The translations under genes and the position numbers were made by a program. This document shows, in pieces, positions 15,469-23,094 of a stretch of DNA of 24,403 nt. The stretch is taken from NCBI GenBank assembly GCA_002405525.1, contig DHLY01000133.1:1-24403 (forward strand). The letters are read 5' to 3'. The notes beneath the pieces are model-generated. The model worked only from the letters and a program-made list of their open reading frames with translations, made no database searches and had not been told where the DNA came from. This stretch comes from Proteobacteria bacterium UBA4656. Lineage in GTDB: Bacteria; Pseudomonadota; Gammaproteobacteria; Xanthomonadales; Ahniellaceae. Each line of letters starts with the position of its first letter. Positions within the stretch are counted from its first letter, which is position 1.

Positions 15469-16572
15469 ATGCTTCCCCTCAAGCGGGTCCGCGGCGTAAA
15501 CCTCGGTGGCTGGCTGGTGCTGGAGAAATGGATGACACCGGCGCTGTTCGACGGGCTCGCCGCCACCGACGAAACGACGTGGTGTGCCGAACTGGGCGCC
15601 GACGCCGCGCCGCGCCTGCGCGCGCACCGCGACTCGTTCATCACCCGCGACGACTTCGCCTGGCTGGCGGCGCGCGGCATCAATGCGGTGCGCCTGCCCG
15701 TGGGCCACTGGGTGCTCGGTCCGCCGGTGCCCCGGCATGCCAGGTACGGCAGCTCGCCGTTTCCTTTCGTCGAGGGGGCGGACACCTGCGTCGATCGCGC
15801 GCTGTCGTGGGCCAGGGCCTGCGGGTTGTCGGTGCTGCTCGACCTGCACGCCGCACCCGGCTGCCAGAACGGATTCGACAACGGCGGGCTGCTCGGCGTC
15901 TGCGACTGGGCGGCGCATCCGGAGTACGTCGACTTCAGCGTCGAACTACTCGGACGGATGGCCGCGCGCTGGGGCGCACACCCGGCGCTGGGTGGCATCC
16001 AGGTGCTCAACGAGCCGCGCTGGGACATCCCGACCGCAGTACTGAAGGACTTCTACACGCGCGCCTATCGCGCGATCCGCGCGCACGCGCCCGAGGGCCG
16101 GGTCACCGTGGTGTTCCACGACGGGTTCCGCCCCGCGTCGGAGTACGCGGGCTTCTTCGACGCAGCGCCATTCGAGGACGTGCTCTACGACCTGCACCGC
16201 TACCAGTGCTTCGAGCGCGCCGACCTCGAGCTCGACGTGGCCGGGCACATCCGCAAGGCCGGCTTCGATTGGGCCCGCGAGGCGGACGAGGTGCAGCGCA
16301 CGCTCGGCATCCCCGCGATCTGCGGCGAATGGAGCCTGGGCCTGGACCTGAAGGTGGTGTCGCTGTGGGCGGCGGGGCCCTACGACCACGCGCTGGACCG
16401 GCTCGACCGCTTCGGCGAGGACGTCGCCCTGCGCGCCTACGCGGCGGCCCAGTTGAGCGCGTTCGAGCGCTACCGCGGCTGGTTCTTCTGGTCCTATCGC
16501 ACCCTGACCACGCCGGCGTGGTGCTTCCGCGATGCGGTCGATCGCGGCTGGCTGCCGGAACACTACGACTGA
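15469..16572 (+). CDS. Glycoside hydrolase family 5, exo-beta-1,3-glucanase-like, no signal peptide
   Basis: 367 residues. The opening R-V-R-G-V-N-L-G-G-W-L-V-L-E-K-W-M-T-P matches the GH5 group that includes glucan 1,3-beta-glucosidases. Barrel landmarks follow: N-A-V-R-L-P-V-G-H-W, L-L-D-L-H-A-A-P-G-C-Q-N-G, acid/base E182 in L-N-E-P-R-W-D-I, L-H-R-Y-Q-C-F, nucleophile E287 in I-C-G-E-W-S-L, and W-F-F-W-S-Y near the C-terminus. It should hydrolyse a beta-glucan or beta-glucoside. No signal peptide is present with the ATG at 15469 (GGAG 7 nt upstream) or with the longer start at 15424, so the enzyme appears cytoplasmic, which is unusual for a glucanase and suggests imported oligosaccharides or a glycolipid as substrate. 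It stands alone, converging on the ABC transporter gene. Confidence 0.88.
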   Translation: MLPLKRVRGVNLGGWLVLEKWMTPALFDGLAATDETTWCAELGADAAPRLRAHRDSFITRDDFAWLAARGINAVRLPVGHWVLGPPVPRHARYGSSPFPFVEGADTCVDRALSWARACGLSVLLDLHAAPGCQNGFDNGGLLGVCDWAAHPEYVDFSVELLGRMAARWGAHPALGGIQVLNEPRWDIPTAVLKDFYTRAYRAIRAHAPEGRVTVVFHDGFRPASEYAGFFDAAPFEDVLYDLHRYQCFERADLELDVAGHIRKAGFDWAREADEVQRTLGIPAICGEWSLGLDLKVVSLWAAGPYDHALDRLDRFGEDVALRAYAAAQLSAFERYRGWFFWSYRTLTTPAWCFRDAVDRGWLPEHYD

Positions 16573-16595
16573 GCGGAGCGCCGCGGCGTTCCGAT

Positions 16596-16694
16596 GTCGC
16601 GAGCGCTGCTCGCTCCCACAGAGTCTCGCTTGCACGTCAACGATGCTCGCTCGCACGATGCCGGTTCCCTGTGGGAGCGAGCGCAGCTCGCGAC
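16596..16694. repeat. REP doublet (REPIN-like) between convergent genes
   Basis: Two copies of a 26-bp element lie in inverted orientation at 16596-16621 and 16669-16694, agreeing at 23 of 26 positions and separated by 47 bp. Each copy is itself an imperfect palindrome built on GTGGGAGCGAGC...GCTCGCGAC. This is the layout of REP doublets mobilised by RAYT transposases in Pseudomonas and Xanthomonadales. No RAYT gene is in the window. The doublet occupies the 209-bp gap between the ends of the GH5 gene and the minus-strand ABC transporter gene, where such elements usually sit. Confidence 0.85.
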
Positions 16695-16781
16695 CGCAAG
16701 ATCGGGGCCTTGCCGCGCGAGACGAATGCCGCCGCCGCGAGCCGCGCGCGCTCCTACCCCGGGCTGCCGGACGGCGCGGGC

Positions 16782-18524
16782 TCAGCGCGCGCGCCGTACG
16801 TGGATCGTGCGGTCGTGGAGTTTCTCGAGACCCGGATGGAACGAGATCGTCACCAGGGTGGTGTCCGGCAGTTCGTGGCGCAGCATGTCGAGGATCAGGC
16901 GCTCGCCGCGTGCATCGAAGGCGTCGCTGGCCTCCTCCATCACGATCCAGTTCGGACGTTGCAGCAGCACCCGCGCGAAGCCCAGGCGCTGGCGCGCGCG
17001 CAGCGGCAGCACGGCGTCCCAGTCCGCGGACTCGTCGAGCCGCGGCGCGATCCAGGCCACGCCGGCGCACTCCAGCGCCCAGCGGATCGCCGGCAGGTCC
17101 CAGGCTTCCGGCGGCTCGGGATAGCACAGTGCCTCGCGCAGCGTTCCGGCGGGCAGGAACGGCCGCTGCGGCATGAAGGCGATCCGCGCGTGTGGCGGCA
17201 GCTCGACCACGCCCGAACCCCAGGGCCACAGGCCGGCGATGGCCTTGAATAGGCTGCTGGTCGCGGCGGGATCGCCGGTCAACAGCACGCGCTCGCCGCG
17301 CTCGATGTTGGCCGCGAAGTGCTCGAGCACCACGTGGCCCGCGGGGTCGTGAACGGTGAGGTCGGCGACTGCGAGCCGCGGCTCGATTGCCTCGCGGCGC
17401 TCGATGCGCGGGCCCTCGCCGGCGCCGCCGTTCAGCGCCTCGACGTCGTTGTACAGCGACAGCACGCGCTCGGCGGACGTGCGGCAGCGCGCGATCTCGC
17501 CGAGGTTGTCCACCGGCCATGACAGCGCCGATGTCACGCGCTGGAACGCCTGTGCGGCCTGCATCAGCACGCCGAGCGTCATCGCGCCGGCGATGTACTG
17601 CGGCGCGGCGACCAGGATCGGGAAGATCGGCAGCAGGGCGCCATACGCCGTGGAGAACGACACCAGCCCCAGCAGCGCCCACGACTGACGGTCCCAGTCG
17701 CGCGCCACATCGGCGAAGCGCACGCCGGAGCCGAGCCGCTCGCGCGGCTCGCCGTGCACCAGGGTGATGGCCTCGCCGTGCTCGCGCACCCGCGCCAGGC
17801 CGTAGCGGAAGCTGGCCTCCGCGGTCTGCAGCGCATCGCTGGAGCGCACCAAGGTGCGACCGAACAGCCAGCCGAGCAGCGCGCCGCCGACCGCGTACAC
17901 GAACGCCAGCGGCACCATGTATCCCGGCACGTCGAGCGTGGTGCCCGGCACCCGCAGGGTGCCCGATGTGGTCCACAGGATGTCGATGAACAGAAACAGG
18001 CTGAGCAGCGAGAACACCAGGGTGTGGCCGAGTCCGATCGCGCTCTCGGTGGCGATGCGGATGTCCTCGGCGATGCGCGCATCCGGGTTGTCGTGCTCGC
18101 CGGCGACGAACTGCAGCCGGAAGTGGCGACCATCCTCCAGCCAGCGCCGCAGCAGACGCTCGGTCAGCCAGCGCCGCCAGTCGAGCTGCAGCCAGCGCTT
18201 GATCATCAGGTGCGCGGCGGTGACCGCCATCGACACCAGCAGGATCAGGGCGAACACGCCGACCTGCAACAGCACGCCGGACACCGACTTCTGCTCCAGC
18301 GCGTCGAACAGCTCGCGGTTCCAGAAGTTGCCCCACACAGACAGCGCGACCTGCGCCATGGTCAGCAGCAGCAAGGCGAACACCGCCACCCGCACCTTGC
18401 GTCGGCGCGCGGAGATCCAGTACGGGCCGGCCAGGCGCAGGATCTGGCGCAGGAAACCGCGCGGCGGCGGCGCACCGCGGGGCGCGGCCTGGGCAGCGGT
18501 CGCACCGCTTCGGGCGTCGGTCAT
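16782..18524 (-). CDS. SbmA/YddA-like ABC transporter, fused membrane and ATPase domains, degenerate ATPase
   Basis: 580 residues. An N-terminal membrane domain (about 25-340) of the SbmA/BacA/YddA class has the hallmark W-N-R-E-L-F-D-A-L-E-Q-K after the first span, and K-R-W-L-Q-L-D-W-R-R-W-L-T. The ATP-binding domain (about 380-575) keeps its shape (L-L-T-G-D...L-F-K-A-I-A-G-L-W-P-W-G-S-G and the Q-loop M-P-Q-R-P-F-L-P) but has lost key residues. Walker A reads G417-D-P-A-A-T-S-S with no lysine and one residue short. The signature is L-P-L-R-A-R-Q-R-L (506-514) instead of L-S-G-G-E-Q-Q-R-L, and Walker B is V-M-E-E (E530, E531). H563 is present but shifted by one. The protein may bind or hydrolyse ATP poorly, or act like SbmA, which uses the proton gradient. 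Likely cargo is peptides or cofactors, by family only. It lies 69 nt downstream of the diguanylate cyclase. Confidence 0.88.
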   Translation of the reverse strand: MTDARSGATAAQAAPRGAPPPRGFLRQILRLAGPYWISARRRKVRVAVFALLLLTMAQVALSVWGNFWNRELFDALEQKSVSGVLLQVGVFALILLVSMAVTAAHLMIKRWLQLDWRRWLTERLLRRWLEDGRHFRLQFVAGEHDNPDARIAEDIRIATESAIGLGHTLVFSLLSLFLFIDILWTTSGTLRVPGTTLDVPGYMVPLAFVYAVGGALLGWLFGRTLVRSSDALQTAEASFRYGLARVREHGEAITLVHGEPRERLGSGVRFADVARDWDRQSWALLGLVSFSTAYGALLPIFPILVAAPQYIAGAMTLGVLMQAAQAFQRVTSALSWPVDNLGEIARCRTSAERVLSLYNDVEALNGGAGEGPRIERREAIEPRLAVADLTVHDPAGHVVLEHFAANIERGERVLLTGDPAATSSLFKAIAGLWPWGSGVVELPPHARIAFMPQRPFLPAGTLREALCYPEPPEAWDLPAIRWALECAGVAWIAPRLDESADWDAVLPLRARQRLGFARVLLQRPNWIVMEEASDAFDARGERLILDMLRHELPDTTLVTISFHPGLEKLHDRTIHVRRAR

Positions 18525-18593
18525 GGCCCGACCTCAGCGACCGGCGGACCGGCCGGCGACGAACTGGATCGAGGGGACGCGCGCCGGCACCGT

Positions 18594-20327
18594 TCAGGAC
18601 GCCTGCACGCCTGCGCCCGCGGCGCCCGGCGCCTGGCGGCCGGCATCCGCCTGGCGCAGCACCACGCGGTTGCGGCCGGCGGCCTTCGCCGCATACAGCC
18701 CCGCATCGGCGCGGCGGAACAGTTCGTCGGCGGTGGCAGCGAAGCGGACGTCCATGTCGGCCACGCCGATGCTGACCGTCAACCCGGCGCCGCCGACGGT
18801 GTCGGCCTCTACCGCCGCGCGCAACTGTTCAGCCACCGACATCGCGGCATCGGCGCCCGCACCGGGCATCATCACTACGAACTCCTCGCCGCCATAGCGG
18901 AACGCGAGATCGGGCTTGCGCACGCAGCGCTGCAGAATGCCGGCGAGCGCCCTGAGCGCGCGGTCGCCTTCGGCGTGGCCGCGCGAATCGTTCAACTGCT
19001 TGAAGCGGTCGATGTCGACCACCAGCAGCGCCAGGTCCCGCCGCCGCGAGCGCGCGATCTCGAACTCGGCGGCGAACAGCTCATCGAAGTGGCGGCGATT
19101 GCCGAGGCCGGTCAGCGGGTCGGTGATGCCGCTGCGCTTGAGTTCGTTCATGCGGACGCCGAGCGCCACCGATAGCAGCACGAACTCGGCCAGCGAACCG
19201 ACCTGGAACCCATGCTGGGTGAGGGCGTTGTGCGGCAGCAGTCCGTAGGTCTTGAACATGTAGACCAGCACCCCGAGCAGGAACACGCCGAGGCCCGAAA
19301 GGTAGAAGCGCGCCGCCACCCGACCGGCCGCAACGCCGTGGATCGCGGCCACGATCAGCAACGCGATCGTGGCCAGGGTCAGCGCAGCCAGCGGCTGGAT
19401 GGCCGCCCGGTAGGAGGCTGCGAAGGCCAGCGGAATACAGGCCAGCAGCAATCCCTGCAGCACCATTGCGAGGCGCTCCATGCGTGGCGCGAGTTCGGCG
19501 AGGCCGAGGATGGCACGAGAGAACTGCAGCAGGAAGAACAGCGCCAGCGGCAGCAGGATCAACTGGCTGAGGCTCGCCAGGCGCGGACTGTCCGGCCACA
19601 GATACTGGAAGGACAATCCATTGTAGGCCGCCATGTAGCAGCCGTAGGCCACCAGGTAAACCGCGTAGTGGCCGAAAGCGGCGTCGCGCACCAGCACGAA
19701 CAGCAGCAGCGCCGCCAGGGCCAGCAGGGCGATGCTGCCGTAGAAGCCGCCCCACATGAGCTGCGCACCGGCGATCTCCTCCAGCAACCGGTCGGCGGCG
19801 TGCAAGGACAGGCCGAGGTTGAGCGAGCCTTCGGTCTGCAGGCGCACGTAGATGCGCTGCTCGGCGCCGGCCGGCAGGTCGATCGGCACCAGGAACTCGT
19901 GGTGTCGGATCGGCCGCGAACCGAACGGCAGCAGGTCGCCGGTGGCCACGTGCTGGCTGCCGCCCGCGCCGTCGTCGGTCCACAGGTCGAAATGGTCGGT
20001 GAGCGGGTAGTCGTGCCGCACGACCAGTCGCAGCGGACGCGCACTGGTGTTGCGCAGGGTCGCGCGTGCCCACCAGGCGGATTCGTCGAAGCCCAGCCCG
20101 CGCTGCGACTCGTGCGCGCGCTGCAGGCGGCCCGCGGCGTCGGCGGCACGAACCTCCGCGATGCCCAGTTCCCGACTGCGATCCTGCAGCAACAGCAGGT
20201 GCGGCAGCAGGTCGGTGCTGCGGAAGGACGCGTCTACCTCCAGCACCGGGCCCTGCGCGCGCGGCGCGCCCGGCGCCGACAGCAGCGCGAGCGCCCCCAG
20301 CAGCAGCCCGGCGAAGCGGCAGGACAT
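18594..20327 (-). CDS. Membrane diguanylate cyclase, 7TMR-DISM sensor with GGDEF domain
   Basis: 577 residues. A signal peptide (about 1-25) is followed by a periplasmic 7TMR-DISMED2-type domain (about 30-170, with A-W-W-A-R-A-T-L-R-N), seven membrane spans (about 185-385), and a GGDEF domain (about 400-560) with D-P-L-T-G-L-G-N-R-R, D-I-D-R-F-K-Q-L-N-D and the active-site motif G-G-E-E-F at 479-483. R-K-P-D lies exactly five residues before it, the inhibitory RxxD site, so the enzyme should make cyclic di-GMP from GTP and be feedback inhibited. The periplasmic domain probably senses a carbohydrate or another small ligand. I start at ATG 20327, which has AAGG just upstream and opens the signal peptide; a GTG at 20372 is possible. 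It follows the DyP peroxidase gene by 93 nt on the same strand, so co-transcription is possible. Confidence 0.92.
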   Translation of the reverse strand: MSCRFAGLLLGALALLSAPGAPRAQGPVLEVDASFRSTDLLPHLLLLQDRSRELGIAEVRAADAAGRLQRAHESQRGLGFDESAWWARATLRNTSARPLRLVVRHDYPLTDHFDLWTDDGAGGSQHVATGDLLPFGSRPIRHHEFLVPIDLPAGAEQRIYVRLQTEGSLNLGLSLHAADRLLEEIAGAQLMWGGFYGSIALLALAALLLFVLVRDAAFGHYAVYLVAYGCYMAAYNGLSFQYLWPDSPRLASLSQLILLPLALFFLLQFSRAILGLAELAPRMERLAMVLQGLLLACIPLAFAASYRAAIQPLAALTLATIALLIVAAIHGVAAGRVAARFYLSGLGVFLLGVLVYMFKTYGLLPHNALTQHGFQVGSLAEFVLLSVALGVRMNELKRSGITDPLTGLGNRRHFDELFAAEFEIARSRRRDLALLVVDIDRFKQLNDSRGHAEGDRALRALAGILQRCVRKPDLAFRYGGEEFVVMMPGAGADAAMSVAEQLRAAVEADTVGGAGLTVSIGVADMDVRFAATADELFRRADAGLYAAKAAGRNRVVLRQADAGRQAPGAAGAGVQAS

Positions 20328-20420
20328 GAACCTTCGTACGGGCGGCGGCCGGCTGGCGGACACGATGGGCACCTGCGTGCGGACGCCCCGCGCGGGTCGC
20401 GAGGCCGCAAGCCCACCACT

Positions 20421-21854
20421 CTACTGCGCGGCGTCGGAACTGTCAGCCGGCGAAGGCCCGCGCGGTGCACCGGCGGCCAGCGCCGCCACCGCCGCGATGC
20501 CCGGCAGGAAGAAGTAGTCCCCGCCGCGCAGGCGCACGAACTGCGGAAGCCCGGCGCAGACCACGGTCGGGCGCAGCCCGTCGCCGGGCACCACGAACCG
20601 CGCCGGCGGCACCTGCACACCGACCACCGGGTCGCGGTCGTTGCCCTGGTTCTGGTCGTTGCCGAAGTTGAGCCACTGCTGGGTCACGAACTCGAATTGG
20701 CCGGCGAACGAGGTGTTGAAGGCGATGAACATCAGGCCTTGGCCGGCGTCGCCGTTGACCGCCGCCTGCGGCACGCCGTGCGGCACCGGACGGCCGTAGG
20801 TGATGCCGTTGCGCAGGATGCGGTGGCGATCCACCAGCACGGTGCCGAAACCCATGCTGTCGCGCGGGTTGGCGCGCCGCAGGTGGGCGCCCAGCGGGCA
20901 GCGCCGCCCCTGCGGATCGTCGCCGAAGGTGAAGCCGTTGAGGGTGGACGGATCGGCCAGCGGCGTGCCGTCGCGATGGCGACCGAAGAAGCGCGCGGCG
21001 AGCGCGTCGGCCCCGATGCCGGCGCTGGCCGCGACGCCCGCGACGTAGGCCCGGAATCCATCGACGTCCTGCGCCAGCTTGCGCAGCACCATGAACGAGC
21101 CGTTGCGCGCCAGCGCCTCGGGCTGCGGCCCGGGCGGCACCTCGCCATCCACGTCGACCTGGCCGAGCAGGAATTCACCGGCCGGCAGCGGCGACCAGGA
21201 GCCGTCCTTGTTCAGCATCCCGATCCCGGTGGCCGGGCCATCCTGCGGCATGCCGGCGACCGGCGGGTTGCTCACGCCGTCGCGGAAGCCGAAGTGCTCC
21301 AGCACCACCGGCCGGGTCGGGTTGGAGGCCGGGTCGTCGATGTGCATCGGCCGCGCGGGATCGGCGTAGAAGCGCGACACGTCCTCGCCGCCCGCGCGCA
21401 CCAGGTGCGGCGTCGCCGACAGCCAGGCCTCGAAGTCGCGCGCAAAGTCCCCCAACGCCCGCGCGCTGCGCGCATAGGCGCCGACCCAGCCGTGCACGCC
21501 ACCGCCCTGCCACGCGTCGTCCCAGCCCTGCGGGTCGTTGGGCCCGGTGTCGCCGTTGAGCGGCGCGCGCGCGCGCATGCCCTGGCGGAAATCCTCGGGG
21601 AAGGAGTCCAGCATCGTGGGATCGAGGCCGAGCGCGGCCAGCCCGCGATGGGTGAAGGCCACGTTGACTGCGATCGTGGTGTCGGAATCGTCGAGGTGCA
21701 GGCAGTGCGCCAGCGGCGGCAGACGCGCCAGCAGGGCGCGGCCGGCGTCGGGCGTGTCCCAGCGCAGGTACCAGAAGCGGCCGACCGGCCAGTGCCGGTC
21801 GAAGCCGCCGAACTGGGCCTGGATGTCGGTCAGGTCGAGCACGGGTGCGGCCAT
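20421..21854 (-). CDS. DyP-type heme peroxidase
   Basis: 477 residues. The family motif GxxDG is present as G-F-R-D-G-V-S-N-P, with catalytic D192. The proximal heme ligand is H324 in C-P-L-G-A-H-L-R-R-A-N-P-R-D, and R-H-R-I-L-R-N-G-I-T-Y-G contains the distal arginine region. G-L-M-F-I-A-F-N-T-S-F and F-E-F-V-T-Q-Q-W complete the pattern. It should oxidise organic substrates with hydrogen peroxide using heme. No Tat or Sec signal is seen and no encapsulin gene is nearby, so it is probably cytoplasmic. Its length is near that of the larger DyP classes rather than the roughly 300-350-residue bacterial forms. The ATG at 21854 has GGGAGG 8 nt upstream and lies 2 nt after the preceding stop; the longer frame above it only shadows that gene. 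It is the last gene of the P450 cassette. Confidence 0.94.
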   Translation of the reverse strand: MAAPVLDLTDIQAQFGGFDRHWPVGRFWYLRWDTPDAGRALLARLPPLAHCLHLDDSDTTIAVNVAFTHRGLAALGLDPTMLDSFPEDFRQGMRARAPLNGDTGPNDPQGWDDAWQGGGVHGWVGAYARSARALGDFARDFEAWLSATPHLVRAGGEDVSRFYADPARPMHIDDPASNPTRPVVLEHFGFRDGVSNPPVAGMPQDGPATGIGMLNKDGSWSPLPAGEFLLGQVDVDGEVPPGPQPEALARNGSFMVLRKLAQDVDGFRAYVAGVAASAGIGADALAARFFGRHRDGTPLADPSTLNGFTFGDDPQGRRCPLGAHLRRANPRDSMGFGTVLVDRHRILRNGITYGRPVPHGVPQAAVNGDAGQGLMFIAFNTSFAGQFEFVTQQWLNFGNDQNQGNDRDPVVGVQVPPARFVVPGDGLRPTVVCAGLPQFVRLRGGDYFFLPGIAAVAALAAGAPRGPSPADSSDAAQ

Positions 21855-21856
21855 GG

Positions 21857-22444
21857 TCAGAGGCCTCCCGGGCGCGTGGCCGTGGGACGCTCGAGCTCGC
21901 CGCGCGCGGCGCGGAATGCCGCCTGCGCCGCGGCATCGTCGAGGCGCTGGGTCGCGGCGGCGAGCGCCCCGAGGCATTCCTTGCGCGCGATCGCGGCCTG
22001 CACCTGCGCCACGCTGGCGGGAAACGCCGCGTAGGGCAGCTCGCCGCCCATCCGGCAGCGCGCGATGTAGCGGCGCAGGAACACCGCCCCGCGATAGGGC
22101 GGGTAGCCCGTGCACTGCCCCCAGGTCGCATGCACGAATTCCGGATCCGTGCGGTACAGCGCATCGAGGAAGTCGTCCACGCCGCCGTCGAGCTCAGCCA
22201 CGCACAGCAGCCAAGCCGAGCGCAGGTGCACGCCCGAGGTGTCGCCCATCGCGGGCTTGAGCGCGTCGATCACCTGCATGCGCACCATGTGGGCGCCGGG
22301 GCACTCGCGGAACGGACTGCCGTACTGCGTGTGCGCGGCGAGCGCGGCGCGGATCGCGGCCAGTCGCGCGCCGGCGGCGTCGTCCTGGCGGTCGATCGGC
22401 GACAGCGCGGTGAGGAACGAATGCGGCGCGGGCACGCGGCTCAC
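21857..22444 (-). CDS. Conserved protein of unknown function in the P450/DyP cassette, related to its neighbour
   Basis: 195 residues, starting with GTG at 22444 that overlaps the preceding stop (GTGA). No ATG is available before residue 53, and family-like sequence starts well before that. I do not recognise a named family. It has no signal peptide or membrane span. Landmarks are A-H-M-V-R-M (51-56), A-W-L-L-C-V-A-E-L-D-G-G-V-D-D-F-L-D-A-L (77-96), W-G-Q-C-T-G-Y-P (108-115), R-R-Y-I (124-127) and Y-A-A-F-P (138-142). The same order and nearly the same spacing occur in the 216-residue protein encoded just upstream, so the two look like diverged copies of one fold. The stop lies 2 nt before the DyP ATG. 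By context it probably serves the P450 or peroxidase, as a partner, carrier or second enzyme, but no catalytic motif is visible. Confidence 0.8.
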   Translation of the reverse strand: MSRVPAPHSFLTALSPIDRQDDAAGARLAAIRAALAAHTQYGSPFRECPGAHMVRMQVIDALKPAMGDTSGVHLRSAWLLCVAELDGGVDDFLDALYRTDPEFVHATWGQCTGYPPYRGAVFLRRYIARCRMGGELPYAAFPASVAQVQAAIARKECLGALAAATQRLDDAAAQAAFRAARGELERPTATRPGGL

Positions 22445-23091
22445 GAGCGCAACTCCAGCGGCGCCTTGCTGTGCGGCGACGGGATCTCCTGCAACTGCGC
22501 GCCGGTGTCGCCCAGGGTCGGGGCGACCGCATCGAGGAAGACGCGCCAGCGCCGCGCGAAAGCGGTCGCGTCCTCGCCGTCCGGCGTGGCGGCGAGGAAA
22601 GCGTCGAGCCGCGACGAGAGTTCCAGCGCGCAGGCGATGTCGCGCACCGAGGCGCCCGGATAGGCGTTGTAGTAGAGGTCCAGCGGATACTCGAAGTAGC
22701 GGATGTAGCGCTTGAACGGCCGCATCGGCCACGCGCCGGGAAAGCCGCGCGATGTCCACCACAGCCAGTCCAGCCCGCCGCGCACCCCGGCCACCATGCC
22801 GAAGGCGTCGATGTACTGGTCCCAGGGGCCGTTGAAGTTGGTGGTGAACACGAACCAGTCGTCGTCCAGCCGCTCGACCGGCTGCCGCGTCGAGAGCTGC
22901 GGCAAGCGCCCGCGCTTGACCAGCAGCCAGCGCGCGAAGTGAATGAAGGCCAGTTCCTTGACCACGCCGAGCCTCAGACGGCGGAACACGGCGAGGATCG
23001 CCCACACCAGCGGCCGGAAGATCGGGCGCACCGGCGTGATCACCGTCATCGGCGTGGCCTTGCCTTCGAACGACTGCTGCATGAAGGTCAT
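22441..23091 (-). CDS. Conserved protein of unknown function in the P450/DyP cassette
   Basis: 216 residues, starting at ATG 23091, 3 nt after the P450 stop, and ending in a TGA that overlaps the next gene's GTG. I do not know a named family. Residues 20-60 are hydrophobic and basic (P-L-V-W-A-I-L-A-V-F-R-R-L-R-L, then H-F-A-R-W-L-L-V-K-R), which may touch the membrane. The core is W-F-V-F-T-T-N-F-N-G-P-W-D-Q-Y-I-D-A-F (79-97), G-F-P (116-118), K-R-Y-I-R (127-131) and Y-N-A-Y-P (141-145). A pattern like F-T-x-N-F-x-G-x-W-x-x-Y-I seems familiar to me from unnamed bacterial proteins encoded near peroxidases, but I cannot verify this. The alternating strand and helix pattern would suit a ferredoxin-like alpha/beta fold, which is inference only. 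Residues 15-18 give an alternative later start (M15). Confidence 0.8.
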   Translation of the reverse strand: MTFMQQSFEGKATPMTVITPVRPIFRPLVWAILAVFRRLRLGVVKELAFIHFARWLLVKRGRLPQLSTRQPVERLDDDWFVFTTNFNGPWDQYIDAFGMVAGVRGGLDWLWWTSRGFPGAWPMRPFKRYIRYFEYPLDLYYNAYPGASVRDIACALELSSRLDAFLAATPDGEDATAFARRWRVFLDAVAPTLGDTGAQLQEIPSPHSKAPLELRS

Positions 23092-23094
23092 GGC

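Noticed and set aside
20328..20420. A terminator between the DyP and diguanylate cyclase genes
   Set aside because: Only the short CCCGCGCGGG palindrome is present, with no loop and no T-tract, so it cannot be supported as a terminator.
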